This document shows positions 1 through 7,937 of a stretch of DNA of 49,217 bases, in pieces. The stretch comes from an archaeon (GTDB lineage Archaea > Nanobdellota > Nanobdellia > Pacearchaeales > GW2011-AR1). The stretch's first letter is position 1, and each line of letters begins with the position of its first letter. Where the stretch lies: assembly GCA_024278335.1 (NCBI GenBank), contig JAJRTJ010000002.1, positions 81,008 through 130,224 of the forward strand, read 5' to 3'. The position numbers and the translations under genes are program-made. A model generated the notes under the pieces. It searched no databases. It was not told where the DNA came from and saw only the letters and a list, made by a program, of their open reading frames with translations.

Positions 1-9
1 GAGCAAACT

Positions 10-480
10 ATGATTTTCGTGATTAAAGTAACAACAAATAAAGAAGAAAATGCAGTGGATATGATTTCTGAAAAAGCTAAAAAGAAATCTCTTGCAGTTC
101 ATTCTGTTGCAATTCCTCATGGATTAAAGGGTTATATTTTTTTAGAAGCAGAAGACAGAGAATCTGCAGAAGAAGCAGTATTTAATCTTCCCTATGTTAA
201 AGGGATAATTGGAAAAACAATTTCTTATGAAGAAATCAAAGGAATGATTGAGCCATCAATAGAAAACATCACAATTAAAGAAGGGGACATTGTTGAAATG
301 ATTGGTTCTACGTTAAAAGGAGAAAAAGCAAAAGTTACCCGTATTGACAAGCAGAAAGGAGAAATTGTTGTGAGTTTGCTTGGAGCAGTTGTTCCACTTC
401 CAGTTACTATGAAAATAGATAACGTAAAAGTTATAAGGCGTGAAGGAGAAAAGGAGGAAGAAGAAAATGCCAATAATTAA
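10..480 (+). CDS. spt5: Transcription elongation factor Spt5
   Basis: Archaeal Spt5, the NusG homologue that with Spt4 binds the RNA polymerase clamp and raises processivity. The 156-residue protein has an N-terminal NGN domain (about residues 1-85, with the segment HGLKGYIFLEA) and a C-terminal KOW domain (about 90-145, EGDIVEMIGSTLKGEKAKV). Length fits the family. The ATG is 10 bases into the window, so the upstream context is not visible. The gene overlaps the start of uL11 by 14 bases; the Spt5-L11 order is common in archaea and supports an operon. A charged Glu/Lys tail ends the protein. Confidence 0.95.
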   Translation: MIFVIKVTTNKEENAVDMISEKAKKKSLAVHSVAIPHGLKGYIFLEAEDRESAEEAVFNLPYVKGIIGKTISYEEIKGMIEPSIENITIKEGDIVEMIGSTLKGEKAKVTRIDKQKGEIVVSLLGAVVPLPVTMKIDNVKVIRREGEKEEEENANN

Positions 481-1132
481 GTTATTAGTGGAAGGAGGAA
501 GCATGAGCCCAGGACCTACTTTAAGTCAGCAACTTGGTCCAATGGGAATTAATATGGGGCAGGTTATTTCTCAAGTTAATGAAGCAACTAAAGAATTTAA
601 AGGATTAAAAGTTCCTGTTGCTTTAGATGTTGACCCTGGAACAAAAGAGTTTTCAGTGCAGGTTTTTTCTCCTCCTGTTTCAGAATTATTAAAAAAAGAA
701 TTGGGAATTGAAAAAGGCTCAGGAGAACAGGCAAAACTTCAAGCAGGAAATGTCTCAATTGAACAATTAATATCTATTGCAAAAACAAAACAGCCAGACC
801 TTTTAGCAAAAGACCTTAAAGCAGCAGTTTTATCTGTTGCAGGAACATGCACAAGTTTAGGGCTATTAATTGAAAATAAGCTTGCTCCAGAGGCATGTCA
901 AGAAATTAAAGAAGGAAAATATGATAAAGAAATTCAAGAAGAAAAAACAGAAGAATCTCCTGAGAAAAGGAAAAAATTAGACGCTTACTTTAAGCAATTG
1001 CATGCTAAACAAGAACAGCAAAAGAAAGCTGAAGAAGAAGCTGCGGCTGCAGAAGCAGAAGAAAAAGCTAAGGCTGGAGAAGGAGCTAAACAAGAGGAAG
1101 CCCAAGAAGGAGAGGCTCCTTCTGGTGAATAA
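467..1132 (+). CDS. rpl11: 50S ribosomal protein uL11 with long acidic tail
   Basis: Large-subunit protein uL11 of the GTPase-associated centre. The first 160 or so residues are a normal two-domain L11 (GGSMSPGPTLSQQLGPMGIN, later SVAGTCTSLG). ATG 467 is chosen because a strong GGAGG lies about 10 bases upstream and the protein then starts MPIIKLLVEGG; a GTG at 440 in the same frame would add a lysine-rich stretch that simply translates the ribosome-binding site. An Ala/Glu/Lys-rich tail of about 50 residues follows the fold. The TAA at 1130-1132 appears to cut this tail, because the next 12 codons in frame continue the same style of sequence. Confidence 0.95.
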   Translation: MPIIKLLVEGGSMSPGPTLSQQLGPMGINMGQVISQVNEATKEFKGLKVPVALDVDPGTKEFSVQVFSPPVSELLKKELGIEKGSGEQAKLQAGNVSIEQLISIAKTKQPDLLAKDLKAAVLSVAGTCTSLGLLIENKLAPEACQEIKEGKYDKEIQEEKTEESPEKRKKLDAYFKQLHAKQEQQKKAEEEAAAAEAEEKAKAGEGAKQEEAQEGEAPSGE

Positions 1133-1171
1133 GAAGCTCCTAAAGAAGAACCTCCTGCCCCCAAGGAATAG
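1133..1171 (+). other. In-frame continuation of the uL11 tail after its stop
   Basis: Directly after the uL11 TAA the same frame reads EAPKEEPPAPKE and then TAG at 1169-1171. Composition (Glu, Lys, Pro, Ala) matches the preceding tail, so this looks like coding sequence lost by a recent nonsense mutation, or an extension made by readthrough. Mutation is the simpler reading, since the tail is probably dispensable. Confidence 0.6.
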
Positions 1172-1181
1172 GCCAAAGGTA

Positions 1182-1193
1182 GTTTTATAAATG
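1182..1193 (+). promoter_or_regulatory. TATA box for tRNA-Pro
   Basis: GTTTTATAAATG lies about 25-35 bases upstream of the mature tRNA 5' end at 1217, the normal spacing for an archaeal TATA box with a start site just before the tRNA. Confidence 0.7.
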
Positions 1194-1216
1194 CCTAAGG
1201 CTCATGATATTTATTG

Positions 1217-1290
1217 GGGGCTGTGGGGTAGCCTGGTTAGCCTATGAGGTTTGGGACTTCATGACCCCGGTTCAAATCCGGGCAGCCCCA
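1217..1290 (+). tRNA. tRNA-Pro (anticodon TGG)
   Basis: A 74-nt cloverleaf: acceptor GGGGCTG pairs with CAGCCCC, the D-stem GGGT pairs with GCCT through one G-U pair, the anticodon loop is TTTGGGA (anticodon TGG, followed by G37 as in proline tRNAs), the T-arm is CCCGG-TTCAAAT-CCGGG, and the discriminator is A1290. No intron and no encoded CCA. It sits between uL11 and eL43. Confidence 0.95.
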
Positions 1291-1324
1291 TTTTTGGTAA
1301 AATGTATCAATTAAGAAAAGAAAA

Positions 1325-1543
1325 ATGACAACAAAATTAAAAAAAACAAAATCTGCCGGAAGATTTGGAGCAAGATATGGAAGGTCAGTCAGAGCAAGGC
1401 TTGTTAAAACAGAAGAAAAACAAAGACAAAAACAAAAATGCCCTTTTTGCAAAAAACTCGGAGTCAAAAGGCTTGCAAGTGGAATTTGGAATTGCTCTAA
1501 ATGCAATAAAAAATTTGCTTCAGATGCCTTTTATTTAGATTAA
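1325..1543 (+). CDS. rpl37ae: 50S ribosomal protein eL43 (L37Ae)
   Basis: Zinc-ribbon ribosomal protein of the large subunit. At 72 residues it is shorter than the usual 85-95 but keeps the diagnostic N-terminus (TKSAGRFGARYGRSVRARL) and both zinc knuckles, CPFC near residue 39 and CSKC near residue 57. It is followed after two bases by rpo12 and then prefoldin beta, an archaeal gene order that supports the call. Confidence 0.95.
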   Translation: MTTKLKKTKSAGRFGARYGRSVRARLVKTEEKQRQKQKCPFCKKLGVKRLASGIWNCSKCNKKFASDAFYLD

Positions 1544-1545
1544 AA

Positions 1546-1683
1546 ATGGTAACTTACAAGTGTTTCAAATGCGAAAAGAAAATCAAAAGCGAAGAGCTTG
1601 ACAAAAGATTTGTTTGTCCTCATTGCGGAAGCAAGATTTTCTATAAGCCGAGAACAAAACAGAGAACAATAAAGGCAATTTAA
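1546..1683 (+). CDS. rpo12: DNA-directed RNA polymerase subunit Rpo12 (P)
   Basis: A 45-codon gene in the gap between eL43 and prefoldin beta. The protein begins MVTYKCFKCEKKI, has a second pair CPHCG, and ends with the basic segment KPRTKQRTIKAI. CxxC-(n)-CxxC followed by G-S-K-I-F-Y-K-P-R is typical of archaeal Rpo12, a zinc-binding subunit of about 45-50 residues. The start follows the eL43 stop by two bases, so the two are probably translated together. Confidence 0.95.
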   Translation: MVTYKCFKCEKKIKSEELDKRFVCPHCGSKIFYKPRTKQRTIKAI

Positions 1684-1684
1684 G

Positions 1685-2008
1685 ATGAAGAATCAAGAGC
1701 AAAAACTTCAAGAAATGCAATTCTTAGAGCAAAACCTTCAAAATATTTTAATGCAAAAACAAGCTTTTCAAATGGAGCTTTCTGAAACAGAGTCCGCTTT
1801 AGAAGAAATTAAAAAATCTAAAGAAGATGTTTACAAAATTATTGGAAATTTGATGCTCAAATTAGACAAGAAAAAAATCCAAGAAGAACTCGAATCAAAG
1901 AAAAAACTTTTTGAAACAAGGCTTAAGGCATTAGATAATCAAGAACAGGCTTTATCTGAAAAACTTCAATCTATTAGAGATGAACTTACAAAGCCTGCTA
2001 AAAAGTAA
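1685..2008 (+). CDS. pfdB: Prefoldin beta subunit
   Basis: Subunit of the hexameric prefoldin chaperone, which hands unfolded protein to the thermosome. The 107 residues form two coiled-coil helices around a hairpin with the family motif DVYKIIGNLMLK near residue 50. The ATG lies one base after the rpo12 stop. No alpha subunit is present in the window. Confidence 0.93.
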   Translation: MKNQEQKLQEMQFLEQNLQNILMQKQAFQMELSETESALEEIKKSKEDVYKIIGNLMLKLDKKKIQEELESKKKLFETRLKALDNQEQALSEKLQSIRDELTKPAKK

Positions 2009-2028
2009 AATATACAACTGACTTACGA

Positions 2029-2044
2029 AATCTTTATAAATCTC
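2029..2044 (+). promoter_or_regulatory. TATA box for sepF
   Basis: AATCTTTATAAATCTC is about 20-30 bases upstream of the sepF ATG at 2062, giving an almost leaderless transcript and separating sepF from the ribosomal operon. Confidence 0.65.
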
Positions 2045-2061
2045 TTGAAGTTGAAATTAAT

Positions 2062-2457
2062 ATGTTTGAAAAAATAAAGAGTGCCTTAACAGGCGAACAA
2101 AAAGATGATTTTCTTGATGATAATTATTTAGAATTAGATTTGGGAGCAGAGCAGGAAGAAAAAAAGGTGGCAGTAAAGTTGTTTGTTTTAAGAAAATACG
2201 AAGATGTTAATAAAATCTTGAATTCTATCCGTGAAGAATATACTATTGGGATAATTGACTTTAAACAACTTAAGCAAAGAGATGCAATTGAACTGAAAAG
2301 AGCAGTTTCAAAATTAAAGAAAACTGTTGATGCTCTTGGAGGAAGCATTGCAGGACATGACAATATTGTGATTGTTACGCCAAGTTTTGCAAAAATCTAT
2401 AAAGAAGCTCCAGAACCAGTAAAGCAAGAAAATAAAGAAGGAATAGATACTTATTGA
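2062..2457 (+). CDS. sepF: Cell division protein SepF
   Basis: Archaeal SepF anchors FtsZ to the membrane. The 131-residue protein has a short N-terminal helix (MFEKIKSALTG) that could act as membrane anchor, an acidic linker, and the SepF core (about residues 35-120, KLFVLRKYEDVNKILNSIRE and later KKTVDALGGSIAGHDNIVIVTP). The length is typical. FtsZ is not in the window. Confidence 0.88.
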   Translation: MFEKIKSALTGEQKDDFLDDNYLELDLGAEQEEKKVAVKLFVLRKYEDVNKILNSIREEYTIGIIDFKQLKQRDAIELKRAVSKLKKTVDALGGSIAGHDNIVIVTPSFAKIYKEAPEPVKQENKEGIDTY

Positions 2458-2521
2458 TTTCCCTTAAAAATCAATTTTTTGCAATCTAAACATTTTTAAT
2501 CTCTTCCTTTTTCTTTTTTTC

Positions 2522-3151
2522 ATGGCAAAGACATTATTCATTCCAGCTTATTCAAGAAAGACTTTAGATAAAACTAAATTCTCTAAAATAGCAAAAAAAC
2601 TTCCAAAAAAATTAGCAATTGCTTATTCTATCCAATATAAAAAACTTGCAGAGCAAATAAAAAACTCTCTTTCTTTAACCCATGAAATAACAAAATTTAT
2701 TCAAGTTTTAGGGTGCAGTAAGCCAAAATTTCCCAAAAACACAAAAGCAATATTATTAATAAGCAATGGAAAATTTCATGCAGTTTCTTTATCTAAAGAA
2801 TCAAAACTTCCAGTTTATTTGTTGGACAACAACAATTTTTCTTTAATAAATGAAAAAGAAATTAAAAAATTAGAACAAAAAAGAAAGACTTCTTATTTGA
2901 AATTTTTGTATGCAGAAAAAATTGGGATTTTAATTTCAACAAAATATGGTCAGCAGAGGCTTAAAAAAGCCCTTACATTAAAAAATAAATTAAAGCAAAA
3001 AAAGAAATATTTTTTTATTGCAAATGAAATTAATATAAAAGAATTTGAAAACTTTCCGCATATTCAATCCTGGATTAATTCTGCTTGTCCAAGAATAGAT
3101 ATGAATTCTTTGAATATTTTGAATATGGGGGATTTAATTAACTCTCATTAA
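2522..3151 (+). CDS. Shortened Dph2-like diphthamide synthesis protein
   Basis: Related to Dph2, the radical-SAM-type iron-sulphur enzyme that puts the 3-amino-3-carboxypropyl group on the target histidine of EF-2. Seen here: IQVLGCSKPKF near residue 63 (second cluster Cys) and NSACPRIDM near residue 188 (third cluster Cys). Archaeal Dph2 is usually about 320-340 residues with three domains, each giving one Cys. This protein has 209 residues and begins at domain 2, so the first domain and its Cys are missing. The 64-base gap to sepF leaves no room for it. It may be inactive, act with a partner encoded elsewhere, or do another job. The transcript is probably leaderless. Confidence 0.7.
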   Translation: MAKTLFIPAYSRKTLDKTKFSKIAKKLPKKLAIAYSIQYKKLAEQIKNSLSLTHEITKFIQVLGCSKPKFPKNTKAILLISNGKFHAVSLSKESKLPVYLLDNNNFSLINEKEIKKLEQKRKTSYLKFLYAEKIGILISTKYGQQRLKKALTLKNKLKQKKKYFFIANEINIKEFENFPHIQSWINSACPRIDMNSLNILNMGDLINSH

Positions 3152-3534
3152 ATATTACTAATACTAAAAACAGTTTTTAATGCCACAATAATCGTTGCAG
3201 GAACAAATAAAACAAGTAATGCTCCGAAAATAGTTCTGACAATATCTACAATTCCTGTTCCAAGCAATGTTCCATAAACACTATCCATTCCAAATTTGCT
3301 CACAATAACTACTGCAGTTCCTGCCAAAAGAAAAGTCTGGGAGTCTTTTCCTGCAGTGTGCATAAATCCAACTAAAACTCCAAGAACAATTAATGTTCCA
3401 TAAATCTGGGCATTATAATTTGTAAGAGTTTCAACAGGAAGAACTATTGAGAAAATCCCCACAGCAACTGCTAAAATTACCCCTGCCAAAAATGCAAGTG
3501 CTCCAATTAAATTTTCCTGGGATCTTATCGGCAT
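3148..3534 (-). CDS. Small four-helix membrane protein, unknown
   Basis: The 128 residues are almost all hydrophobic, with about four membrane segments (near residues 10-32, 42-60, 66-82 and 98-122). No catalytic motif recognised and no function assigned. Its 3' end overlaps the convergent Dph2-like gene by four bases. A TATA-like GATTTATATATC on this strand at 3560-3573 could drive it. Confidence 0.65.
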   Translation of the reverse strand: MPIRSQENLIGALAFLAGVILAVAVGIFSIVLPVETLTNYNAQIYGTLIVLGVLVGFMHTAGKDSQTFLLAGTAVVIVSKFGMDSVYGTLLGTGIVDIVRTIFGALLVLFVPATIIVALKTVFSISNI

Positions 3535-3630
3535 TTTCTTTATTTTTTCTAAGTTTTTCAGATATATAAATCTTTTTCAAGACCCTTTTTTTATTATAAA
3601 TAATCTTCATGAAGTATATTTTAAAAAACA

Positions 3631-3649
3631 TAAAACTTTATAAATCAAA
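3631..3649 (+). promoter_or_regulatory. TATA box for the 3672 surface protein gene
   Basis: AAAACTTTATAAATCAAAG lies about 25-40 bases before the ATG at 3672, in a 137-base divergent intergenic region. It implies a start near 3660 and a very short leader. Confidence 0.6.
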
Positions 3650-3671
3650 GTAACTCTGAAATGACAACAAA

Positions 3672-5333
3672 ATGAGTAAACAATTAAATTTTATCTTTGC
3701 AGGAATTTTTAGTTTAATTCTTTTAGCAAGTTTTGCAAGTGCTGCAGATTTGTCAATCTCAAATGTAAATGCTCCAGCAAGTGTAGATGAAGATGCAGGT
3801 TCATTTTCTGTAACCTTTAATTTAACTTATACTGGGACAACAGCAAATAAATCTGTTTATTTTAATCAATCTAGTTTAAATATTGGCTCAATTTCAATTT
3901 CAGATATTATAATTAATCCAAATGGATCAAAAATTCTCACAGCAACAATAAGCAATTTTGCTGGAAAAGGAGGAAATACTTTAACTGGCTTTATTATTGC
4001 TACAAATTCAAGCGGGGTAAATGAAACAAGCGGAACTTTTTCAACAATAATAACCAAAGAATGCGATGATTTTTGCTCAGAATGCGAACTTGCAGGAAAT
4101 CCAGGAGACTTATACCTTACTAATTTGGATTTTTCAGTAGAAAAAGGATTTGGAGATGATGAAAATTATTGGTATCCTTTTGATGAAGTGGAAATAACTT
4201 TTGAAATCAAAAATAAAGGAAATTGGGATGTTGAAAATATTGAATTAGAAATATGCTTGTGGGATAAAACTTCAAACGAGTGTGCTGTTGATGAAAAAGA
4301 TATGGACTTAAGCGATGATGAAGTGGATATTGATGAAGACGACGATGGAATTGATGTTACAGTTAATTTTTTAGTTGACCCCGATGAACTCACTGAAGGG
4401 GATACAGATTATATTTTGTATGTTAGGGCTTTTGGACAAATTGATGATAATAATGCAGGAATCTTAGACGGAAATGATACTTGTGTTTTTAAGGACCAAG
4501 ATATAGAGATTAGAACTGACGAAAAATTTGTGATTATTAGAAATTTTGATGCTCCTGAAATTGTTAAAAGGGGAGAAACAGTTGAAATAACTGCAGATGT
4601 TTGGAACATTGGTGAAGACAGAATTGACAGCGAGGATTTATTTATTGAGGTTAGAAGCGGAACACTTGGGTTTGTTGAAACTATTGATTTAGATGACTTA
4701 AAGTCTTTTGACAGCGATAAAATTTCATTTTCTCTGCCTATTCCTGTGGATGCAGAAGAAAAAACTCATGTGATTAAATTAACTGTTTATGATGATGAAG
4801 ATATGGAGGATAATGATATTTATGAAAATCAAGAAAATGACGAAGCAGTTTACGACTTTTTTATAACTGTTCAAGGAGGCAAAAGCCTTGCCGATACAAT
4901 CTCTATTTCCGCCGCTCTTGAAACCCCTGCACAGTCTGGTGAAACAGCTGTTGCAACGATTGATTTAACAAATCTTGGAGAATCCCTTGAATCTTATACA
5001 ATAAGCATTTCAGGATACAATGACTGGGCGTCTTCTGCTGAATTAAGCAAAACTTCCTTGGCGCTTGCAGCAGGAAATTCAGACTTAATTAATGTAACTT
5101 TTCAGATTAAAGAAGATGTTTCAGGGGAGCAGACTTTTAATGTAAATGTTCTTTCTCCAACAACAGGAAAAGTGATTTTAACACAGCCAGTAACAATTTC
5201 AATTAGCGAAAAAAGCAAATTTTCATTCTCAAGAATTTTAGGAGAGAATTGGTATTTATGGTTAATTGGAATCTTTAATGTTATCTTAATAATAATTATC
5301 ATTATTGTTGCAATTAAAATTGCCAATAGTTAA
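3672..5333 (+). CDS. Secreted, C-terminally anchored surface protein with CARDB-like domains
   Basis: A 553-residue exported protein: signal peptide (about 1-24, IFSLILLASFASAA), beta-rich domains of the CARDB/NEW3 type (phrases such as EVEITFEIKNKGNWDVENIELEI and AVATIDLTNLGESLESYTIS, split in reporting only by position), and one C-terminal membrane helix (about 527-550) with almost no tail. The middle is very acidic, with runs of Asp/Glu near residues 205-225. A CxxxCxxC-like cluster (CDDFCSEC) lies near residue 130. It immediately precedes an archaeosortase-like gene, so it is a candidate substrate, although no classical sorting motif plus basic tail is seen. Confidence 0.7.
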   Translation: MSKQLNFIFAGIFSLILLASFASAADLSISNVNAPASVDEDAGSFSVTFNLTYTGTTANKSVYFNQSSLNIGSISISDIIINPNGSKILTATISNFAGKGGNTLTGFIIATNSSGVNETSGTFSTIITKECDDFCSECELAGNPGDLYLTNLDFSVEKGFGDDENYWYPFDEVEITFEIKNKGNWDVENIELEICLWDKTSNECAVDEKDMDLSDDEVDIDEDDDGIDVTVNFLVDPDELTEGDTDYILYVRAFGQIDDNNAGILDGNDTCVFKDQDIEIRTDEKFVIIRNFDAPEIVKRGETVEITADVWNIGEDRIDSEDLFIEVRSGTLGFVETIDLDDLKSFDSDKISFSLPIPVDAEEKTHVIKLTVYDDEDMEDNDIYENQENDEAVYDFFITVQGGKSLADTISISAALETPAQSGETAVATIDLTNLGESLESYTISISGYNDWASSAELSKTSLALAAGNSDLINVTFQIKEDVSGEQTFNVNVLSPTTGKVILTQPVTISISEKSKFSFSRILGENWYLWLIGIFNVILIIIIIIVAIKIANS

Positions 5334-5370
5334 GTGTTAAACTTTTAAACACGCTTTTCTTTTTCTTTTT

Positions 5371-5904
5371 ATGAAAACTTCCTTTCAATCATATTTTCTC
5401 TTGAGATATTTTTTTCTTATTATGATTGCAATTCCCAATCTGGCCCTCTTTTACATAATTTTTACTCCTTTGACAGTTTATTTAACTTATTTTTTATTAA
5501 GCCTGTTTTTCAATGCCTTTTTAACAGAAAACATGATTATCTTCAATAACATAGCAATTGAGATAACATCTTCTTGTGTCGCAGGTGCAGCATATTATCT
5601 TTTGTTGGCACTTAATCTTTCAACTCCAAAAATAAAAATTAAAAAACGACTAAAAATAATTTTGCTTTCTTTTATAGCGTTATTAATATTCAATGTTCTT
5701 CGGATTTTTGTTCTTTCACTTATGCTTTTAAACAATGCTTCTTTTTTTGAAGTAACCCATAAAATCTTTTGGTATTTTTTAAGCACATTATTTGTTGTTG
5801 GAATTTGGGTTTATCAAATCAAAAAATATAAAATAAAGGAAATACCTTTTTATTCTGACTTGTTGTTTTTTTATAAAAAGTCTCTTTTAAATAAAAGAAA
5901 ATGA
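5371..5904 (+). CDS. Archaeosortase/exosortase family membrane transpeptidase
   Basis: Archaeosortases are membrane cysteine enzymes that cut C-terminal sorting signals and transfer the protein to a lipid or cell-surface anchor. The 177-residue protein has about five membrane helices and the three family landmarks in order: Cys69 in ITSSCVAGAAYYL, Arg111 in NVLRIFVLSL and His130 in THKIFWYFLS. It lies 37 bases after a C-terminally anchored surface protein and overlaps the DedA gene by four bases, so all three are probably co-transcribed. The exact subfamily is not resolved. Confidence 0.82.
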   Translation: MKTSFQSYFLLRYFFLIMIAIPNLALFYIIFTPLTVYLTYFLLSLFFNAFLTENMIIFNNIAIEITSSCVAGAAYYLLLALNLSTPKIKIKKRLKIILLSFIALLIFNVLRIFVLSLMLLNNASFFEVTHKIFWYFLSTLFVVGIWVYQIKKYKIKEIPFYSDLLFFYKKSLLNKRK

Positions 5905-6521
5905 TAACAGAATTATTTACTGGAATTATTGCAGGAATATTAAATATAATTAATCAATTAGGATATTTTGGGATTTTTCTCGGTATGACAATAGAAAGTT
6001 CGTTTTTTCCTTTTCCAAGTGAAGTGATTATGGCTCCTGCAGGGGCCCTTATTGCACAAGGACAAATGTCTTGGCTTCCCGTTCTTATTGCAGGGATTGC
6101 TGGAAGCCTTGTTGGAGCATATATAAATTATTTTCTTGCATTATTCTTAGGAAGAACAACAATTGAATTATTGATAAAAAGATATGGCGGATTTTTGTTT
6201 TTAACAAACAACAGCTTAAAGAAATCAGATTTGTATTTTAGACAAAATGGCGACATCACTACTTTTGTAGGAAGATTAATCCCTGTAATAAGGCAGTTGA
6301 TTTCCCTTCCTGCAGGATTTTCAAAAATGAATCTTGCAAAATTCAGTTTTTATACTGCTTTAGGTTCAGGAATATGGTCTTTAATTTTGGTTTTTCTTGG
6401 ATATTTTCTTGGAGCTAACGCTGAATTACTTCATAAAAATCTTGAATTAATTTCCTGGAGTTTGGCAGTTATTGGACTCATCTTTTTAATTGTTTATGTT
6501 TATAAGAAGAGGAAAAGATAA
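5901..6521 (+). CDS. DedA family (VTT domain) membrane protein
   Basis: DedA proteins are multi-span proteins linked to phospholipid flipping and envelope homeostasis. The 206 residues contain the hallmark amphipathic segment FPFPSEVIMAPAGALIAQG (about 36-54) and GRLIPVIRQLISLPAGFSKM (about 125-144), whose Arg-Pro pattern is diagnostic. A final helix and a basic KKRKR tail close the protein. ATGA overlap with the archaeosortase gene suggests translational coupling and an envelope-assembly operon. Confidence 0.88.
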   Translation: MITELFTGIIAGILNIINQLGYFGIFLGMTIESSFFPFPSEVIMAPAGALIAQGQMSWLPVLIAGIAGSLVGAYINYFLALFLGRTTIELLIKRYGGFLFLTNNSLKKSDLYFRQNGDITTFVGRLIPVIRQLISLPAGFSKMNLAKFSFYTALGSGIWSLILVFLGYFLGANAELLHKNLELISWSLAVIGLIFLIVYVYKKRKR

Positions 6522-7226
6522 TCAACCAGCCTTTTTCTTTATCTCAACTAAGCTTTCATACAAAAATCTTTCTGTTACCTTTAAAATATCACAATTGGAA
6601 ATAGTTGCTTTGTAGCAGGCTTCTCCAATTTGTTCAATTTTATTTTCTTCTCCTTTATCTAAAAGAAGATACATATAATCTCCTTCTTCAGAACAGCTAA
6701 TTGTAGAATTTACAACAGCTTTTCCTCCAATTATCCCATGGAGATTAACAATATTTGCAACACCGATTGTTCCGTCTCCATCACAAATAAAATCATCTGT
6801 TGAATTCAAAACCAAGAGTTTTTTCAATTCAATGTTTCCATAAAAAGGAATTTCCTTGTCTATTTCTCGCGGATCTTTTCTTGTATAAATGTTGTAGGTT
6901 CTTATCTTTCCTGGGGCAATCTGAAGAGGGATTTGAGACCTATAAAAGTAAAGGTTTCCCTCTTTAACATACTTAAATTTAACTCCCCGATATTCAAAAT
7001 TAGTCTGATGATAAGAATATCCCCAATAAATTAAGCCCAATAAAATAAAAATTCCTATAATTGACAGAAATCCAATAAGAACCTTATTATATTCTTGTAT
7101 TTCTTTTTTTGTCCCCTTTTCAGATTTAATCTCCCCTTTTGCTTTTACTACTTTTCCATTTTTCCCCACTTTAAAATACTCTGTAACTCTCTCCCCCATC
7201 TTTTTTTTTGATTTTTTCTTGGCCAT
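6522..7226 (-). CDS. Single-span membrane protein, unknown, related to the 7257 gene
   Basis: The 234 residues have a lysine-rich cytoplasmic N-terminus (about 1-45), one membrane helix (about 47-72) and an extracytoplasmic domain with four Cys. It is probably a paralogue of the next gene upstream: both have a basic N-terminus, one helix and then a Y-x-G-x-x-F motif (YRGVKF here, YNGKEF there) opening the outer domain. No function recognised. It is convergent with the DedA gene and ends directly against it. Confidence 0.6.
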   Translation of the reverse strand: MAKKKSKKKMGERVTEYFKVGKNGKVVKAKGEIKSEKGTKKEIQEYNKVLIGFLSIIGIFILLGLIYWGYSYHQTNFEYRGVKFKYVKEGNLYFYRSQIPLQIAPGKIRTYNIYTRKDPREIDKEIPFYGNIELKKLLVLNSTDDFICDGDGTIGVANIVNLHGIIGGKAVVNSTISCSEEGDYMYLLLDKGEENKIEQIGEACYKATISNCDILKVTERFLYESLVEIKKKAG

Positions 7227-7256
7227 TTTATAGATAAAGATTTTTTATTTTTAAAC

Positions 7257-7832
7257 CTATTTAATTTTAAATACTTCCAATACAAAGCTGTCAATAATTT
7301 TGCTCATGTTCTCTTGTGGTCCTTTAATAAATACACATCCTTGCTCTTGTCTTATTTCTTGTAAGGTTTCATTTATTTCCAAGATTATGAAATTATTAGT
7401 GCAGTTTTTTATTGGAAAATCTCCAGAACACGGCTCTTTAAAACATGCTTTTTGAATCCGAAGTGCAGTGTTTCTAAAGTTTTCATAAATTAAATAATCA
7501 GGAATTCCTGATTTTTCTTCAAGATAAAGAGGCACATCTTCATAATGTTCAAATGTGTTCACAAAAAATAATTCTTGAGGAACTTCTTTTGGACTATTCG
7601 CCAAAACAATTCTTGGATTTTCTTCTAAAACCCATGCTTGAGGGTATTTTATAAATTCTTTTCCATTATAGATAATTTTTTCATTTTTTTCCAACTCTTC
7701 TTTGCTCTTAAAATTTGTAAAGGCATATCCTGCTGTGCTTAGAATCATTAATCCTACTAAAATAATCCCAAAAATAATCTGTATTCGTTTTTGTTTTTTC
7801 TTTTTTTCCTCTAAACTTTTTAATTGCTTCAT
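7257..7832 (-). CDS. Single-span membrane protein, unknown, related to the 6522 gene
   Basis: The 191 residues contain a basic N-terminus (about 1-16), one membrane helix (about 18-38) and an outer domain with four Cys in pairs (KACFKEPCSG, KNCTNN, QGCVFI), probably disulphide-bonded. It shares layout and the Y-x-G-x-x-F motif with the downstream 234-residue protein, 30 bases away; the pair look like an old duplication. TTTTTATAG on this strand at about 7852-7862 may be the promoter. Confidence 0.6.
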   Translation of the reverse strand: MKQLKSLEEKKKKQKRIQIIFGIILVGLMILSTAGYAFTNFKSKEELEKNEKIIYNGKEFIKYPQAWVLEENPRIVLANSPKEVPQELFFVNTFEHYEDVPLYLEEKSGIPDYLIYENFRNTALRIQKACFKEPCSGDFPIKNCTNNFIILEINETLQEIRQEQGCVFIKGPQENMSKIIDSFVLEVFKIK

Positions 7833-7895
7833 TTTTTAAAACAGCCTTTTTACTATAAAAATCTTTCTTTAAATTTTTTCTTTAGCTCTCGCTAT

Positions 7896-7934
7896 ACCCT
7901 AAAAAAATAAAGAAAAAGAAAAAATAAAAAATTA
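7896..7934 (-). terminator. Poly-T terminator after the S-layer gene
   Basis: On the minus strand the 3' side of the S-layer stop is a run of T-rich blocks (TTTTTTATTTTTTC, then CTTTTTCTTTATTTTTTT). Such T tracts terminate archaeal RNA polymerase, and a highly expressed S-layer gene would need one. Confidence 0.6.
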
Positions 7935-7937
7935 AAC

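Noticed and set aside
440..466. Upstream GTG start for uL11
   Set aside because: It would translate the GGAGG ribosome-binding site as a basic peptide; ATG 467 gives the canonical L11 start.
1002..1190. 62-codon lysine/leucine-rich ORF after uL11
   Set aside because: It is the uL11 tail repeat read in another frame.
1237..1506. 89-codon ORF opposite tRNA-Pro and eL43
   Set aside because: Antisense to a tRNA and a clear ribosomal protein; no ribosome-binding site or homology.
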